Shown here: piece after piece, positions 63,133 to 64,000 of the stretch
Numbering within the stretch: the stretch's first letter is position 1
Layout: each line of letters begins with the position of its first letter
NCBI RefSeq assembly: GCF_007362955.1
Contig: NZ_CP041696.1
Coordinates: 186,001 to 250,000, forward strand
Source of the DNA: Lysinibacillus fusiformis
GTDB lineage: Bacteria; Bacillota; Bacilli; Bacillales_A; Planococcaceae
Direction: 5' to 3'
Length of the DNA: 64,000 bases
Notes under the pieces: model-generated
Database searches by the model: none
Seen by the model: the letters and a program-made list of their open reading frames with translations, nothing else
What the model was told of the DNA's origin: nothing
Translations under genes and position numbers: made by a program

Positions 63133-63358
63133 CCCTGACATAAGATAAAGTGAAACTATTATCGCTAGAGATTTCAACTGACCTTTCAATAATACTTAAA
63201 ATAGCTTGACTCTTACTTGAACGTCTTCCTTCCTCGTAGTTTTCATGTGAAAGGTTAAGCAACTATCAGTACATGCTTAAAGTAGAACAGTCGAATTTTG
63301 TAGGACATTTCTCTATACTTAATAGTAACCGCGTTTATACTGGAAAGGATGCTGTTTT

Positions 63359-64000
63359 ATGACACGAATACTAGCAATTAGTGATATACACGGAGAATTA
63401 GACCTTTTTGAAGAATTATTAGTAAAGATAAAGTATGATGCCAACCAAGATCAGCTATTTTTACTTGGCGATTATATAGACCGTGGACCTTCTTCTAGCG
63501 GGGTATTAAATTTAGTAGGAGAACTACTCACAAAGGGTGCACGTGTTTTACTTGGAAATCATGAGGCGATTATGCTAAAAGCCTGTCGCTCTGGGCATCC
63601 TAAGCCTTGGAATCATTGGATTAAACTATGCGGAGGAGATGCAACACTAGCAAGCTATGGTTATCGGGCAGAAGACTTTGAAGATGCCATTAACAGCCAT
63701 ACATTACCTATTTTTATCCAAAGTTTACCTAAGCTTGAAGAACATTTACAGCTGATTGAAACGTTTGAGACATATATTGAATTAGAGGACGCTATTTTTG
63801 TTCATGGCGGTGTAGAGCCTGGTGTAGCCATGGAGGATACCGATCCCATGCAGTTACTATGGATTCGTGAAGAGTTTCATGCTGGCTATAAAGGAGAGAA
63901 AGTAGTGATTTTTGGGCATACCCCCACTTATAGGCTCCACCATGATCCTACCAATTACAATGTCTATTTTGGAGAAAATAATATCATCGGAATTGACGGT
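63359..64000 (+). CDS. Metallophosphoesterase (PP1-like), cut by window edge
   Basis: ATG at 63359 behind GGAAAGGATG; the frame is open to the window end (214 codons). Dimetal phosphatase motifs appear in order: AISDIHGELD, LLGDYIDRGPSSSG, VLLGNHEAIM, FVHGGVEPG and VIFGHTPTY. It resembles bacterial serine/threonine phosphatases and ApaH/PrpE-like enzymes. The C-terminus is missing. The 63140-63358 gap before it includes AAAGTGAAACT (63148), a fragment of the dispersed repeat, but no full copy. Confidence 0.88.
   Translation, partial: MTRILAISDIHGELDLFEELLVKIKYDANQDQLFLLGDYIDRGPSSSGVLNLVGELLTKGARVLLGNHEAIMLKACRSGHPKPWNHWIKLCGGDATLASYGYRAEDFEDAINSHTLPIFIQSLPKLEEHLQLIETFETYIELEDAIFVHGGVEPGVAMEDTDPMQLLWIREEFHAGYKGEKVVIFGHTPTYRLHHDPTNYNVYFGENNIIGIDG

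Noticed and set aside
1..64000. tRNA, rRNA, insertion sequences, prophage or integrase
   Set aside because: None seen on either strand; no transposase or integrase motifs among the frames.

Overview
The window is chromosomal DNA of a low-GC Firmicute of the order Bacillales. Gene order follows the yqfW-ispG-yqgABC-sodA-pbpA-pst-yqgN-yqgQ-yqgWXY-comG-aroK-gcv-yqhL-lipM segment of Bacillus subtilis. The inserted genes, the dispersed intergenic repeats and the protein sequences look most like Lysinibacillus or a close relative; that genus-level placement is inference. I see no rRNA, tRNA, CRISPR array, insertion sequence or prophage.

Layout. 0-1.5 kb: the start of lipM (cut by the window edge) divergent from the rhodanese yqhL. 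1.5-19.3 kb: an accessory block inserted between yqhL and the gcv operon, which are neighbours in B. subtilis. It holds a glycine-riboswitch-controlled amino-acid permease, a glutaminase, a peptidase/MFS/regulator module, two large paralogous secreted proteins, and a ComX/ComP-type quorum-sensing pair with no local comQ or comA. 19.3-23.7 kb: the glycine cleavage operon gcvT-gcvPA-gcvPB behind a tandem glycine riboswitch. 23.7-28.1 kb: aroK and the complete comGA-comGG transformation-pilus operon. 28.3-37.1 kb: small conserved genes (yqgY, yqgX, yqgW, yqgQ, yqgN, rpmG), a short YidC with an 86-residue partner, a ResA-like thioredoxin, lipoteichoic acid synthase and two small membrane proteins. 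37.2-39.7 kb: trpE-trpG behind a Trp T-box. 39.7-47.3 kb: an MscS channel, a degenerate VWA protein and pstS-pstC-pstA-pstB-phoU with PhoP boxes. 47.5-56 kb: pbpA, sodA, yqgC, a Na/Pi cotransporter, DUF1189 and LysM-like proteins, ispG and yqfW. 56-64 kb: a variable end with a lipoprotein, an MFS transporter, a MerR-CNNM pair, an XRE regulator, an ECF sigma factor with its putative anti-sigma factor, and a truncated metallophosphoesterase.

Themes. Glycine economy is prominent: gcvTPAPB, LipM (lipoylation, which starts from octanoyl-GcvH) and a permease, with two separate glycine riboswitches. Competence and signalling appear as comG and comXP. Phosphate supply appears as pst/phoU and a Na/Pi cotransporter with a PhoU-like tail.

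Most unusual points. (1) comX is readable only with a -1 shift at an A-AAA-AAG heptamer. (2) comXP is orphaned and lies beside two giant secreted paralogues on the same strand. (3) A dispersed two-hairpin repeat shows covariation between copies. (4) A hairpin sits between the ribosome binding site and the TTG start of the CNNM transporter gene. (5) The MerR gene before it has no in-frame start codon. (6) A stand-alone trpEG unit is under its own T-box.
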